Source: Rossellomorea marisflavi (GTDB lineage Bacteria; Bacillota; Bacilli; Bacillales; Bacillaceae_B). Taken from it: 64,000 bases of DNA. Positions 26,460 to 35,434 of the stretch are shown one piece after another. The first letter of the stretch is position 1. Every line of letters starts with the position of its first letter. The notes beneath the pieces are model-generated. The model was not told where the DNA came from, searched no databases, and was given only the letters and a program-made list of their open reading frames with translations. The stretch spans positions 838,334 to 902,333 of the forward strand of contig NZ_LGUE01000001.1 in NCBI RefSeq assembly GCF_001274775.1, written 5' to 3'. The position numbers were made by a program, and so were the translations under genes.

Positions 26460-27305
26460 TTGTTTAAAAATAAAACAGTCGCATTCATGGGAGCAGGCAA
26501 TATGGCAGAAGCCATGATATCAGGAACCGTGCAGAGCGGAAAGCTTTCGGGTGAACAAATCATCGTATCGAACAGAAGCGATCAACAAAAGCGTGAACAA
26601 ATCGAGCGTCTCTATGGTGTGAGGACGATGGCGAGCGAGCAGCTCCCATTTGATGAAATCGATGTCCTCATACTCGCCATGAAGCCGAAAGATATTGACA
26701 CGGTCCTCGATTCAATCAAGTATAAGGTCAATAACAAGACCGTCATCATGTCTGTACTTGCAGGAATTACTACCAGCCACATGGAGCAGAATCTTCCTGC
26801 CGGTCAGTCCGTGATCCGCGTGATGCCTAATACATCGAGTATGTTGAAGGAATCAGCGACGGCGATTTCAGCAGGGCGATTCACGACGGAAAGCGAGATG
26901 GAGGAAGCGCGAGAACTGTTACGTACGATCGGCCAGGTCTTCATCATTCAAGAAGAGCAAATGGATATCTTTACAGGTGTAGCGGGTAGTGGTCCGGCTT
27001 ACTTCTATTATTTAATGGAGCACATTGAAAAGACGGCTACAGAATCTGGATTGTCCCCGGAAGTGGCAAGAGAGATCGGTGCACAGACCATTTATGGTGC
27101 AGCAAAAATGATGCTTGAACGAAATGAGTCGCCTACAGAACTGAGAGAAAACGTCACTTCACCTAATGGAACAACGGCGGCGGGTCTTCGTGCACTTGAT
27201 GAATACGGTGGGGGAAAGGCCATATCAGCAGCTGTAAAAGGGGCGCAAAAGCGTTCTGCAGAAATCAGTTCATCTTTGAAACAAAAACAACTGGTCAGTC
27301 AATAA
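26460..27305 (+). CDS. proC: Pyrroline-5-carboxylate reductase ProC
   Basis: Last step of proline synthesis: NAD(P)H reduction of pyrroline-5-carboxylate. 281 aa; Rossmann start VAFMGAGNMAEAMISG, then VIRVMPNTSSM and the C-terminal family block ENVTSPNGTTAAGLRALDE. Start TTG 26460, behind TTGGAGATGA; the upstream TTG at 26442 is within that site. First gene of proC-proB-proA, 25 bp before proB. Confidence 0.94.
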   Translation: MFKNKTVAFMGAGNMAEAMISGTVQSGKLSGEQIIVSNRSDQQKREQIERLYGVRTMASEQLPFDEIDVLILAMKPKDIDTVLDSIKYKVNNKTVIMSVLAGITTSHMEQNLPAGQSVIRVMPNTSSMLKESATAISAGRFTTESEMEEARELLRTIGQVFIIQEEQMDIFTGVAGSGPAYFYYLMEHIEKTATESGLSPEVAREIGAQTIYGAAKMMLERNESPTELRENVTSPNGTTAAGLRALDEYGGGKAISAAVKGAQKRSAEISSSLKQKQLVSQ

Positions 27306-27330
27306 GGAAATATCAGCTAGGAGTGATTGA

Positions 27331-28440
27331 ATGTCCATTAATAAGAAAAGAGTCGTCATCAAAATCGGAAGTAGTTCCCTTACAAGTCTTCACGGTGAAA
27401 TGAGCAGAAAGAAATTGGAGCGCCTCGTCGATGAGGTTGTCAGGTTGAAAGACGATGGCCATGAAGTGGTCCTAGTATCGTCTGGAGCTGTAGCAGCAGG
27501 CTATCGCAAACTCGGTTGCCTGACACGTCCAAGTTCTCTACCTGAAAAGCAGGCGGCTGCATCCATCGGACAGGGGCTGTTGATTGAAGCTTATTCTGAC
27601 CTGTTCATTTCCCATGGTTATGTAGCATCACAGATCTTGATCACACGCAGTGATTTTTCACACGAGGATCGGTATGATAACGTCCGCAATACGATCAATG
27701 TCCTACTAGAAAGGGGCATCATCCCGATTGTAAATGAAAATGATACGGTGACAGTCGACCGGCTCAAGTTCGGTGATAATGACACCCTTTCAGCTAAAGT
27801 GGCGGCCCTTTCGGGTGCGGATCAGCTTATCATCCTTTCGGACATAGATGGACTATATGATTCAGATCCACGCAAAAATCCGGAAGCAACCTTGTTGGAT
27901 TCCGTTACTGAAATCACGGATGATATTGAAGAAATGGCTGGAGAACCCGGCAGTTCCGTCGGTACAGGCGGAATGCGTTCGAAGATCGATGCCTTCAAGA
28001 TCACGATGGCTTCAGGAATACCGGCATTCCTTGGAAAGTCCGGTGTCGATAACATCATCTATGACGCAGTGCAGCATACAGCAAACGGAACCTATTTCGA
28101 AGCGGATGACAACTCGATCAACTTGAATTCCAAAAAACAATGGATAGCATTCAACTCAGGACCAGAGGGTGAAATCACCATCGATGCTGCAGCAAAAGAT
28201 AGACTGATCGGAAAACAAGGCAGTCTGACTATGGAAGACGTATACACGGTCAAGGGTCACTTCAGGAAAGGGGCGGTCGTGAGAATACTGGATCAACGGA
28301 ATGAACAGGTCGCCCTAGGTGTTGTCAATTATCGATCAGGTAAGCTTAAAGACCCGATTGACATTGATGAGAATGAAATCGTTGTGGAAACCGACGCACT
28401 GGTTTGTCATATCGAAGTACCACTTCCGATTGGAGTATAA
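27331..28440 (+). CDS. proB: Glutamate 5-kinase ProB
   Basis: First committed step from glutamate to proline, feedback-inhibited by proline in most bacteria. 369 aa: amino-acid kinase domain with VVIKIGSSSLT, GLLIEAYSDLF and NENDTVTVDRLKFGDNDTLS, GSSVGTGGMRSKIDA, then a C-terminal PUA domain from about residue 277. ATG 27331 follows AGGAGTGATTGA. proA starts 74 bp downstream with its own strong ribosome site. Confidence 0.96.
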   Translation: MSINKKRVVIKIGSSSLTSLHGEMSRKKLERLVDEVVRLKDDGHEVVLVSSGAVAAGYRKLGCLTRPSSLPEKQAAASIGQGLLIEAYSDLFISHGYVASQILITRSDFSHEDRYDNVRNTINVLLERGIIPIVNENDTVTVDRLKFGDNDTLSAKVAALSGADQLIILSDIDGLYDSDPRKNPEATLLDSVTEITDDIEEMAGEPGSSVGTGGMRSKIDAFKITMASGIPAFLGKSGVDNIIYDAVQHTANGTYFEADDNSINLNSKKQWIAFNSGPEGEITIDAAAKDRLIGKQGSLTMEDVYTVKGHFRKGAVVRILDQRNEQVALGVVNYRSGKLKDPIDIDENEIVVETDALVCHIEVPLPIGV

Positions 28441-28514
28441 CCCTTAATAATATAAACAAGTAGAATCATAGTGTCCCGATACTTTAGCCATGGAAAATCT
28501 TTAGGAGGTATTCG

Positions 28515-29777
28515 ATGACTTTAACAATTGAAAAGACTGATGTGAAGAAGCAGGCGAAGTTGGCACAGGATGCATCCAAGAAACTGCGTATGCTTTCCAC
28601 CGAGGAAAAGAACAAGGTGCTCTATAAACTCGCCGACCACCTTGAAGAACATATGGAACCAATATTGGAAGCTAATGCCAAAGATCTGGAAGCCGGTAAA
28701 CAAAAAGGCTTTGATGATGCCCTCATGGACCGTCTATCCCTTGACGAACAAAGGATAAGGGACTTTGCCGAAGGACTTCGGGAGGTAGCTGAGCTCGAGG
28801 ATCCAACAGGGAAGACTATCACGGACTGGACATTGGAAAACGAGCTTCTGGTTGAAAAAGTGACCGTTCCCCTAGGGGTCATCGGCATGATTTATGAAGC
28901 CCGCCCGAATGTAACGGTAGATGCAACGGGATTGGCCCTTAAATCTGGAAATGCCATCGTCTTGAAAGGTGGTTCCAATGCCATTCAGTCAAATAAAGCA
29001 ATTGTTGATGTCATGCATGACGCCTTAAAGAATTCTGCGGTTCCAAGTGAAGCCGTACAGTTCATCAATTCAACCGATCGTGAGGCGACCAATGCCCTTT
29101 TCACGATGAAAGAGCATATCGATGTCCTGATTCCACGCGGTGGCGGGGCACTGATCCAGGCAGTGGTTGACAATGCAACGGTACCTGTACTCGAAACAGG
29201 CGTGGGAAATTGTCATATTTATATTGATGAAGATGCCGATGTGCAAAAGGCACTGAACATCATCATTAATGCCAAGACTGATCGTCCCGCTGTTTGTAAT
29301 GCAGCAGAGACACTATTGATTCACGAAAAGTGGTTCAAAAAGAATCATGAAGTTCTTTTCGACACCCTTGAACAGCATGGTGTAACGGTTCATGGAGATG
29401 AAGAAGTGCTCAATCACAAGGCAGATGCCATTCCGGCAGGAGAATCCGATTGGGCCAATGAATACCTCAGTCTCGACGTTGCCGTAAAAGTGGTAGGGAA
29501 TGTGGAAGCCGCCGCCGATCATATCGACCGCTATGGCACGAAGCATTCAGAAGCCATCGTGACAGAAAACGAAAAGACGGCTAAACGATTCATGATGCTT
29601 GTGGATGCAGCTGCCCTTTATCACAATGCATCAACACGATTCACCGACGGAGGTGCACTCGGGTTCGGTGCGGAAATCGGGATCTCCACTCAAAAACTTC
29701 ATGCGAGAGGCCCGATGGGGCTTCCGGCCCTTACGACCATCAAGTACCTTATGCATGGTAATGGACAGATCCGATAA
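28515..29777 (+). CDS. proA: Glutamate-5-semialdehyde dehydrogenase ProA
   Basis: Reduces glutamyl-5-phosphate to the semialdehyde, which cyclises to the ProC substrate. 420 aa aldehyde-dehydrogenase-like fold. VPLGVIGMIYEARPNVTVD and the catalytic Cys in DRPAVCNAAETLL (about residue 260) are visible, and the C-terminus reads TTIKYLMHGNGQIR. ATG 28515 behind AGGAGG. Ends the operon, with a terminator 12 bp after. Confidence 0.96.
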   Translation: MTLTIEKTDVKKQAKLAQDASKKLRMLSTEEKNKVLYKLADHLEEHMEPILEANAKDLEAGKQKGFDDALMDRLSLDEQRIRDFAEGLREVAELEDPTGKTITDWTLENELLVEKVTVPLGVIGMIYEARPNVTVDATGLALKSGNAIVLKGGSNAIQSNKAIVDVMHDALKNSAVPSEAVQFINSTDREATNALFTMKEHIDVLIPRGGGALIQAVVDNATVPVLETGVGNCHIYIDEDADVQKALNIIINAKTDRPAVCNAAETLLIHEKWFKKNHEVLFDTLEQHGVTVHGDEEVLNHKADAIPAGESDWANEYLSLDVAVKVVGNVEAAADHIDRYGTKHSEAIVTENEKTAKRFMMLVDAAALYHNASTRFTDGGALGFGAEIGISTQKLHARGPMGLPALTTIKYLMHGNGQIR

Positions 29778-29788
29778 TTGTTCAAGCC

Positions 29789-29817
29789 AAAGAGGCAGTC
29801 ATTGACTGCCTCTTTTC
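29789..29817 (+). terminator. Terminator of the proline operon
   Basis: AAAGAGGCAGTC-att-GACTGCCTCTTT with a short T-run. Confidence 0.88.
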
Positions 29818-29826
29818 CGTGCATGT

Positions 29827-30378
29827 TCATGTCCCAAGATGGGTATGATGTTCATCATCGACCAGAAAGAGGGAAGCTTCCCACAGGTCGGGAAATACGA
29901 AATCCGCCTTCACCCCCGGTAGTGGTGCATCGGAGATCAAAATGGTCATGCAACCTGCGTTTCTTCCTGCAAGGATATCCGGTTCCCGGTCACCCACCAT
30001 ATAGGAAGAAGCAAGATCGATTCCGTGACGCTCGGACAAATCCAGGAGCATACCCGCTTCGGGTTTGCGGCACGAGCATCCAGAATGGGGTGCATGGGTA
30101 CATACTGCCACCTCTTTGATGGTCGCCCCCAGTGAAGAGAGTTCTTTCAACATGAACGCATGGATGTCCTCTAATTGTCCAGGTTTTAGAAAACCCAAGC
30201 CTACTCCACCCTGATTCGTTACGACAAACAGCTCATATCCTCCATTACTCAACCTCTTAATGGCTTCTTGGACCCTCGGCAGGAAGAAAAATTGATCGGG
30301 ACGATTCACAAATTTCACCCGACTTGTCTTAACTTCATTTATGACTCCATCCCGGTCCAAAAAAATCGCCTTTTTCAA
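29827..30378 (-). CDS. GmhB-like HAD-IIIA phosphatase
   Basis: HAD hydrolase of the histidinol-phosphatase/heptose-bisphosphatase type, about 183 aa. Catalytic pair in FLDRDGVINE (Asp8, Asp10), VVTNQGGVGLGFL (motif II), a Cys-rich zinc loop CTHAPHSGCSCRKPEAGM and motif IV MVGDREPDILAGRNAG. Gram-positive members act on sugar bisphosphates, and the substrate here is unknown because no LPS heptose pathway is expected. Two consecutive TTG codons (30381, 30378) follow AGGAGG; the second has the better spacing. Confidence 0.85.
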   Translation of the reverse strand: MKKAIFLDRDGVINEVKTSRVKFVNRPDQFFFLPRVQEAIKRLSNGGYELFVVTNQGGVGLGFLKPGQLEDIHAFMLKELSSLGATIKEVAVCTHAPHSGCSCRKPEAGMLLDLSERHGIDLASSYMVGDREPDILAGRNAGCMTILISDAPLPGVKADFVFPDLWEASLFLVDDEHHTHLGT

Positions 30379-30489
30379 CAATAACCCTCCTCATTCGCTA
30401 TCATTCAACAGGAAGTTGTCATATCTTGCGCTTTCCGGGGAAATAACTGAACATTCAGTGTTTTACCTTTGTATATTCACGTGCCATTT

Positions 30490-30530
30490 TTTAAAGGAAA
30501 GGGGGTGGGAATCGAAAAACCCCCTTCCTC
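30490..30530 (-). terminator. Terminator-like hairpin after the methyltransferase gene
   Basis: GGAAGGGGG pairs with CCCCCTTTCC (one bulge) in the minus-strand RNA, followed by TTT and A-rich sequence. The T-run is weak. The rest of 30382-30582 shows nothing else. Confidence 0.5.
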
Positions 30531-30582
30531 CATGATGGCCACATTCATATACTTTATGCTTAAGTCTGATGCTAAAAGGTCA

Positions 30583-31779
30583 TCATTTTCCCTTTTGGAT
30601 GAACGCCACTTTCAGATAATCACCCTGCTTATACTGACTCATTGTTTTGAAGTCTTCAGGCAGGGAGTACTGTTCAAGGATGGTGTATGTTTCACCCATT
30701 TCTTTGAATGCACGATCGATGAACTCGTGGAATCTCTTCATGTCGAATGTGCTGCAATTGGTGGACGCCACTATGACGCCACCGTCTGACGTGATCGAGA
30801 TGGCATCCTTCATAAGGGATGGATAGTCTTTTTGTGCACTGAATGTATGCTTTTTCGAGCGTGCAAAGCTTGGTGGATCCAGGATGACCAAGTCATATGA
30901 GTGTTCTTTTTTCACCGCATACTTGAAGAAGTTGAACACATCTTCCACGATGATGTTCTGACTTTCGTAGTCAATGCCGTTGATGCTGAATTGCTCGATC
31001 GTTTTACTCAAGCTGCGCTTGGCAAGATCGACACTGGTCGTGACCGAAGCGCCTCCGAGTGCAGCCGCAACTGAAAAAGCTCCAGTATAAGAGAACGTAT
31101 TCAGGACCGTTTTCCCTTCAGAATAAGCGTGCATGATCCGCTTTCTGACTTCCCTCTGATCTAGGAACACTCCTACCATGGCTCCATCATTCAAATAAAC
31201 AGCGAACTGGATGCCATTTTCTTTCACAAGTAGGGGAAATGTCGCTTTCTCGCCTTCGACGTAGTCATCATCTTCCACATACTGCCCGTCCTGGGCAAAG
31301 CGTTTCTTCTCATAAGTCCCTATCCATCCCTTGATGTCTCTTACGGCACGGTAGACTTCATCACGGAATGAGTAAGCTCCGAGAGAGTACCATTGGATCA
31401 GGTAGTATCCATTGAAATGGTCGATGGTGAATCCTCCGAAGCCGTCGCCTTCTCCATTGAAAACGCGGAATGCGGTAGTGTCCTCGTTGTAGAAAAAGTG
31501 AAGGCGCTGATTGACTGCCAGTTCGATCTTCCTCTTGATGAAAGCTTCATCGATCGCTTCGGTTTCCTTCCAGCTCAAAAGCCACCCCAGCCCTTTATTT
31601 TGTTTCCCATAATACCCTCTCGCTATGAAGGAATGTGTATGGTCAGTCAGTTTGATGATGGTTCCTTCCTCAATATCACTCATTCGGGTATTGAGATGTT
31701 CTTTTTGGAGAAGAGGGAATCCTTTCCTAAATGATTTTACACTTTTGGGATTTGCCTGGATCGTAATCTCGTTCGTCAT
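30583..31779 (-). CDS. RlmI-family 23S rRNA (cytosine-C5) methyltransferase-like (YwbD-like)
   Basis: Class I SAM-dependent methyltransferase, 398 aa. N-terminal PUA-like domain, a central EEHAD-like domain, then the Rossmann domain with TVLNTFSYTGAFSVAAALGGA (SAM site), SVDLAKRSL, and the catalytic region VILDPPSFARSK, with STNCSTF after it. The order matches RlmI/RlmO-type enzymes that modify 23S rRNA. ATG 31779 is preferred over 31788, which abuts the AGGA site. Confidence 0.88.
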   Translation of the reverse strand: MTNEITIQANPKSVKSFRKGFPLLQKEHLNTRMSDIEEGTIIKLTDHTHSFIARGYYGKQNKGLGWLLSWKETEAIDEAFIKRKIELAVNQRLHFFYNEDTTAFRVFNGEGDGFGGFTIDHFNGYYLIQWYSLGAYSFRDEVYRAVRDIKGWIGTYEKKRFAQDGQYVEDDDYVEGEKATFPLLVKENGIQFAVYLNDGAMVGVFLDQREVRKRIMHAYSEGKTVLNTFSYTGAFSVAAALGGASVTTSVDLAKRSLSKTIEQFSINGIDYESQNIIVEDVFNFFKYAVKKEHSYDLVILDPPSFARSKKHTFSAQKDYPSLMKDAISITSDGGVIVASTNCSTFDMKRFHEFIDRAFKEMGETYTILEQYSLPEDFKTMSQYKQGDYLKVAFIQKGK

Positions 31780-31868
31780 ATGCTTCATCCTAATCTATGA
31801 TTTCTGTCATGTGTAGTATAGAGGTTAATCTCTTGTGGTGCAAGGGATTGGGAAGGGGGAGGAGGATA

Positions 31869-31899
31869 AAAAAAGACATCCACCAAAGGATGGATGTCA
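31869..31899 (-). terminator. Terminator of the lipase-like gene
   Basis: GACATCC-type inverted repeat overlapping the stop codon, followed on the minus strand by seven T. Confidence 0.85.
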
Positions 31900-32733
31900 C
31901 TGATCCCAAAGGAATTCTCCGATGAGTTTATCGACCTTCAACGTTTCATGCATCCCGCTGTGGGTGATGCTGTTATCGTATACGATGGTGGTTTGAACAT
32001 TTTGACCTGTGAAGATATCTTTGCTGGACGTAGCACTCTTGGTGTTGACCACTCCGTCTCCACTACCTCCGATGGATAGCATCTTCAATCCTTCAGGGAT
32101 CCGGTGCGCATCTTGAACCATATGCTGCAGGGCATCTGATCCCGGTTTGAGATCGATCACAGCCTCACCGGTGTTGATTTGGGCATAAGAAGACTTTGTG
32201 ACTCCTTGAAATGGTGTGGCAATCGTGATGAACCGTTCGGTTTGAGGCACGAAGGGATTGTCACTCGTCTGTTCAAGATACACAGTGGAAGCAAGCCCAC
32301 CCATGGAGTGACTGACAATATTGATTTTCTCCACGCCATACTCGTGATGCAGGAACTTCATGGCGTTTTCGAGCCAAACTGCCTGCTTCTCCAATGAGGC
32401 ACGGTTATCTTCGAAGATTACCTGTACGAGTGGTGTGGAGCTTGGGTCACTGGGAAGTTCTCCTGTGTGTTCAACACGGCCGTCCTGCCTCACGTAGATC
32501 TCCAGGACTTTCTGTCCCCATCCATGATCGTCCTCGAAGCGTTCAAGCATGGTTCTGAACGAATTATGGGTGCCTTTATAGCCATGGACGAACACTGTGG
32601 GGTATTGTTGTTCAACCGTGAGAGGCTGCTCACTGGACTCAACGTCCTGAGATTCAAAAAGGGTATATGCGATGAGGAAAACAAAACAGAGAGCGATGCT
32701 CCATATGTAGACCCGCTTGGATTTAAAAGACAT
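31897..32733 (-). CDS. DUF915-type alpha/beta hydrolase, membrane-anchored or secreted
   Basis: 278-aa alpha/beta hydrolase with an N-terminal hydrophobic helix (residues 8-26). That helix lacks a lipobox, so it is a signal anchor or signal peptide. VFVHGYKGTHNS holds the oxyanion turn, the nucleophile elbow is SHSMGG (Ser143), Asp is probably in GGSGDGVV near 222, and His in THSGMH near 260. This is the pattern of the DUF915 lipase-like family. The substrate is unknown. ATG 32733 follows AAGGGAGAG. Confidence 0.83.
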   Translation of the reverse strand: MSFKSKRVYIWSIALCFVFLIAYTLFESQDVESSEQPLTVEQQYPTVFVHGYKGTHNSFRTMLERFEDDHGWGQKVLEIYVRQDGRVEHTGELPSDPSSTPLVQVIFEDNRASLEKQAVWLENAMKFLHHEYGVEKINIVSHSMGGLASTVYLEQTSDNPFVPQTERFITIATPFQGVTKSSYAQINTGEAVIDLKPGSDALQHMVQDAHRIPEGLKMLSIGGSGDGVVNTKSATSSKDIFTGQNVQTTIVYDNSITHSGMHETLKVDKLIGEFLWDQ

Positions 32734-32946
32734 AACAGTTCTCTCCCTTAAAAAGGTATAACCCTATTGTAAGCCATATGGGAAGTCTTGAATATGTTAT
32801 AAAAGAAATTTATTTGTCATAATGGATGTAATTATTGGTAATATAGAGGAGTATTGGCATGAATCCGTTTTCCTGTTTACATTTGAGAAGAATGGTGAAG
32901 CTGGAAGTCGTACTCGGGTGCTATATAAAAGAAGGGAGGAGAAGGC

Positions 32947-33627
32947 ATGGAAAAAGAAATCATCCTCGTAGGAACATTCCATCTTGAACAAGATGCAGAT
33001 ATAATCGCCCGAAAAGAAGCGGAAATCAACGAATTGGTAGAGCACCTGTCTCGTTTCAAACCGACGAAAATTGCGCTGGAATGGGAAGCCTCAAAGGACC
33101 CTGAACTAAATGAGCTATATTAAGAATGCCGATGGAATGATTCCATGGATGAAATTCAACAGATCGGTTTCAGGCTGGCAAGGCAGGCCGGTCATGATAA
33201 AGTATATGCTGTGAACTGGTCAGGAGGGATTACAGAAGGGGATATGGTGGCACTCAATACGACGATTCAAGATTCCTTCCCGGATATTGTCCGTACCTTG
33301 CAAAGAGTCAGTGAATGCTCCCCGGAAGTTAGTCCGGATATTCCTTTGATGACGTCTTACAAAGATCTGAATGATGCAAAAATCGTAAACGAAATGGAAA
33401 ACATGTACTTATCATTCATCGTGGTGAAGGAGGGCGAAAACCAGATCGGTTATGATTTCTTACGAAAGTGGAACGAGAGAGAACTGATGATCTTCAAGAA
33501 TGTAATCGATGTGTGCAAAGATGGGGACCGCCTGTTGCTTCTGGTAGGTGGGGACCATGTATGGATGCTGAAATCATTATTCGAAGGAATTGGATGGAAG
33601 GTGACCAATCCATTTGCGGATGAATAA
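32947..33627 (+). pseudogene. DUF5694-family gene split by one in-frame TAA
   Basis: From ATG 32947 (behind GGAGGAGAAGGC) the frame encodes KEIILVGTFHLEQDADIIAR and 38 more residues, stops at TAA 33121-33123, and continues in the SAME frame to 33627 with SMDEIQQIGFRLARQAGHDK and a further 150 residues. Both halves match one DUF5694-type protein (about 226 aa, TraB/GumN-like fold). The only defect is the stop, which a single base change (AAA, CAA or GAA to TAA) would explain. Re-initiation at ATG 33145 would give the C-terminal 160 residues without the N-terminal GTFH motif. The function of the family is not established. Confidence 0.8.
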
Positions 33628-33654
33628 GACGGTAGGTACATAGCGATATGGTGA

Positions 33655-33913
33655 GCACAAAACTAGAAGGGTCCATTCATGAGAAACAAATCATGTATAC
33701 CACTTATGATTTCTGTGCATGCTTTCCGTGGGTAGCCCGTGACAATCTCCGGCAAGGCTGCGGGGTCTCACATCAGCTACTTTTGTCGCAGGAGCTTTCG
33801 TCTTGTACTCCAATCAACCGCTGGAGCAAGTACATACTAAAAACCCGAATTAAATTGCCGATTATAAGGCGATTTAATTCGGGTTTTGCTATGACTAAAT
33901 CACATTTGTCCCA
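33655..33913 (-). repeat. Structured repeat copy A in a composite element
   Basis: About 259 bp, in reverse orientation relative to the copy at 52.6-52.9 kb, with which it aligns end to end. It starts (minus strand) with TGGGACAAA, followed by a hairpin of AACCCGAATTAAAT and its complement (33840-33885). The 120-bp palindromic core follows (CCAGCGGTTGATTGGAGT to ACGGAAAGC), then ACTTATGATT and ACAAAA at the far end. The right arm of the outer core stem is decayed. There is no ORF. This fills the space between the broken DUF5694 gene and ampS. Confidence 0.8.
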
Positions 33914-33961
33914 GACTCTTTGTTTTTGAAGTGACTTCTGTACAGGACAGAGATCTAAGAC

Positions 33962-35197
33962 TTATTTTGCCCAATCTCCCTTTTCAAAAATGCTGACTTG
34001 GGTGCCGTCAGCTGTTGTGCCTACAATGGATAGTTCACTTGAGCCGATCATAAAATCGACGTGAGTGCCGCTTTGATTGAAGCCGATGTCAGCGAGCTCA
34101 TCTTCGGAGCGGCCATTCCCGTCTTTCACGCAAACCTGCAGGGCCCTCCCGAGCGCAAGATGGCAGGAAGCATTCTCGTCAAAGAGGGTATTGTTAAAAA
34201 TAATGTTTGTATTTGAAATCGGGGAGTCATGGGGAACCAAGGCGACTTCACCGAGGTGTCTGGCCCCATCATCCAGGTCAAGAAGGTTCTTGAGCGTTTC
34301 ATACCCTTCTTCAGCCGAGAAGTCCACCACTTTGCCATCCTTGAACGTTAAGGAGAAGTCTTTGATGATCGTCCCGCCATAGTTCAGGGGCTTCGTACTC
34401 GAGACGATACCATTGACGCCGTCTTTCACTGGAATGGTAAAGACCTCTTCAGTCGGTAGATTGGGCACGAACTTGGTTCCTGTGTCGCTCGTAAACTCTG
34501 CGCTGAGCCACTGGGTTTCCGGATGGAGTTCGATTGTCAGATCCGTTCCCGGCCCTTTATAATGAAGCAGTCTGAGATCTTGACTGTTCAATCGGTCGGC
34601 ATGGGTGTTCAAAGAGGCGATATGCTCCTTCCAAAGGCCGACGGTATCATCTTGATCAGCCCGTGTCGTGTAGAAGATATTCTTCCACAATTCATCCAGG
34701 GCATCTTCCTTGTCAAGCCCAGGGAAGACACTTTCTGCCCATTCATCGGACGGATGGGCAGCGATGAGCCAGTTGATTTTCCCACCTCCTATATAAGCCG
34801 AGAAATCTTTTGTGGCAATGGCTGCCGCTTTATTCAATGCGGCCACCTTGGCAGGGTCACTGTTTTTTAAGATTGACGGGTTGGGTGCAATCAAGTTGAG
34901 GAGGGCGCCGTTTTGTTCGGCAAACTCGATCATCCCTTTTGCTTTCCAATCCGGATATACACCTAGGTACTCCTCACTTGAATGTTCAATCCGGATTTTT
35001 TTGAATTCTTCATCATAAAACTCGGGAAGGACGATGGCCGCTCCTGCTTCAAACGCTTTCCGTGCGACAATCTTCACGAAAGGAGCCGTGGACAGCGGTG
35101 CCTGTATGCTCAGGTGTTGACCTTTCTGCAGGTTAAGTCCTACTTTGATGAGCAGCTCTGCATAGTTCTCCAGTTTTTGCTGAAATTCTTGATTCAC
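33962..35197 (-). CDS. ampS: M29-family aminopeptidase AmpS
   Basis: Metal-dependent aminopeptidase of 411 aa releasing N-terminal residues from peptides. Family features are the N-terminal QKLENYAELLIKVGLNLQKGQ, the metal-ligand region FVPNLPTEEVFTIPVKDGV, and HLGEVALVPHDSPISNT followed by LDENASCHLALGRAL-like sequence (FDENASCHLALG). The start is GTG 35197, 7 nt behind AAGGGGG; the overlapping ATG is directly followed by TGA. Single gene. Confidence 0.92.
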   Translation of the reverse strand: MNQEFQQKLENYAELLIKVGLNLQKGQHLSIQAPLSTAPFVKIVARKAFEAGAAIVLPEFYDEEFKKIRIEHSSEEYLGVYPDWKAKGMIEFAEQNGALLNLIAPNPSILKNSDPAKVAALNKAAAIATKDFSAYIGGGKINWLIAAHPSDEWAESVFPGLDKEDALDELWKNIFYTTRADQDDTVGLWKEHIASLNTHADRLNSQDLRLLHYKGPGTDLTIELHPETQWLSAEFTSDTGTKFVPNLPTEEVFTIPVKDGVNGIVSSTKPLNYGGTIIKDFSLTFKDGKVVDFSAEEGYETLKNLLDLDDGARHLGEVALVPHDSPISNTNIIFNNTLFDENASCHLALGRALQVCVKDGNGRSEDELADIGFNQSGTHVDFMIGSSELSIVGTTADGTQVSIFEKGDWAK

Positions 35198-35261
35198 ATT
35201 GATTCCCCCTTATGTATGTCTCCTCCTTACTATATCTTTTTCTTCAGAAAATTTCATCAAA

Positions 35262-35297
35262 AATGAAAACCCGCACCGATTCCTCCGGTACGGATTT
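35262..35297 (-). terminator. Terminator after the peptide gene
   Basis: On the minus strand CCGTACCG-gaggaat-CGGTGCGG followed by GTTTTCATTTTT; it closes the regulator-peptide unit. Confidence 0.75.
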
Positions 35298-35306
35298 CAT
35301 GAATGT

Positions 35307-35423
35307 TTATTGTTTGACGCTGAATGGTGGAAATTCCTCTTCGTTGACCTGGTTGATGACCACTGCAGTCAATGCCATGGATGTCAGACAGATTGCGATG
35401 ATGGTGGATGTCACTTTCTTCAT
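35307..35423 (-). CDS. Exported pheromone-like peptide precursor (NprX-like)
   Basis: 38-residue product: a Lys-rich start and hydrophobic core (MKKVTSTIIAICLTSMALTA) form a secretion signal, followed by a polar, acidic C-terminus ending FPPFSVKQ. ATG 35423 has a near-perfect site, TTAGGAGGTGAGAAT. It begins 11 nt after the stop of an NprR/PlcR-type regulator and shares its transcript, the exact layout of RRNPP quorum-sensing cassettes. Such precursors are exported, trimmed to 5-10 residues, re-imported by Opp and bound by the regulator's TPR domain. The mature peptide is probably from the last 8-12 residues (inference). Confidence 0.8.
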   Translation of the reverse strand: MKKVTSTIIAICLTSMALTAVVINQVNEEEFPPFSVKQ

Positions 35424-35434
35424 ATTCTCACCTC

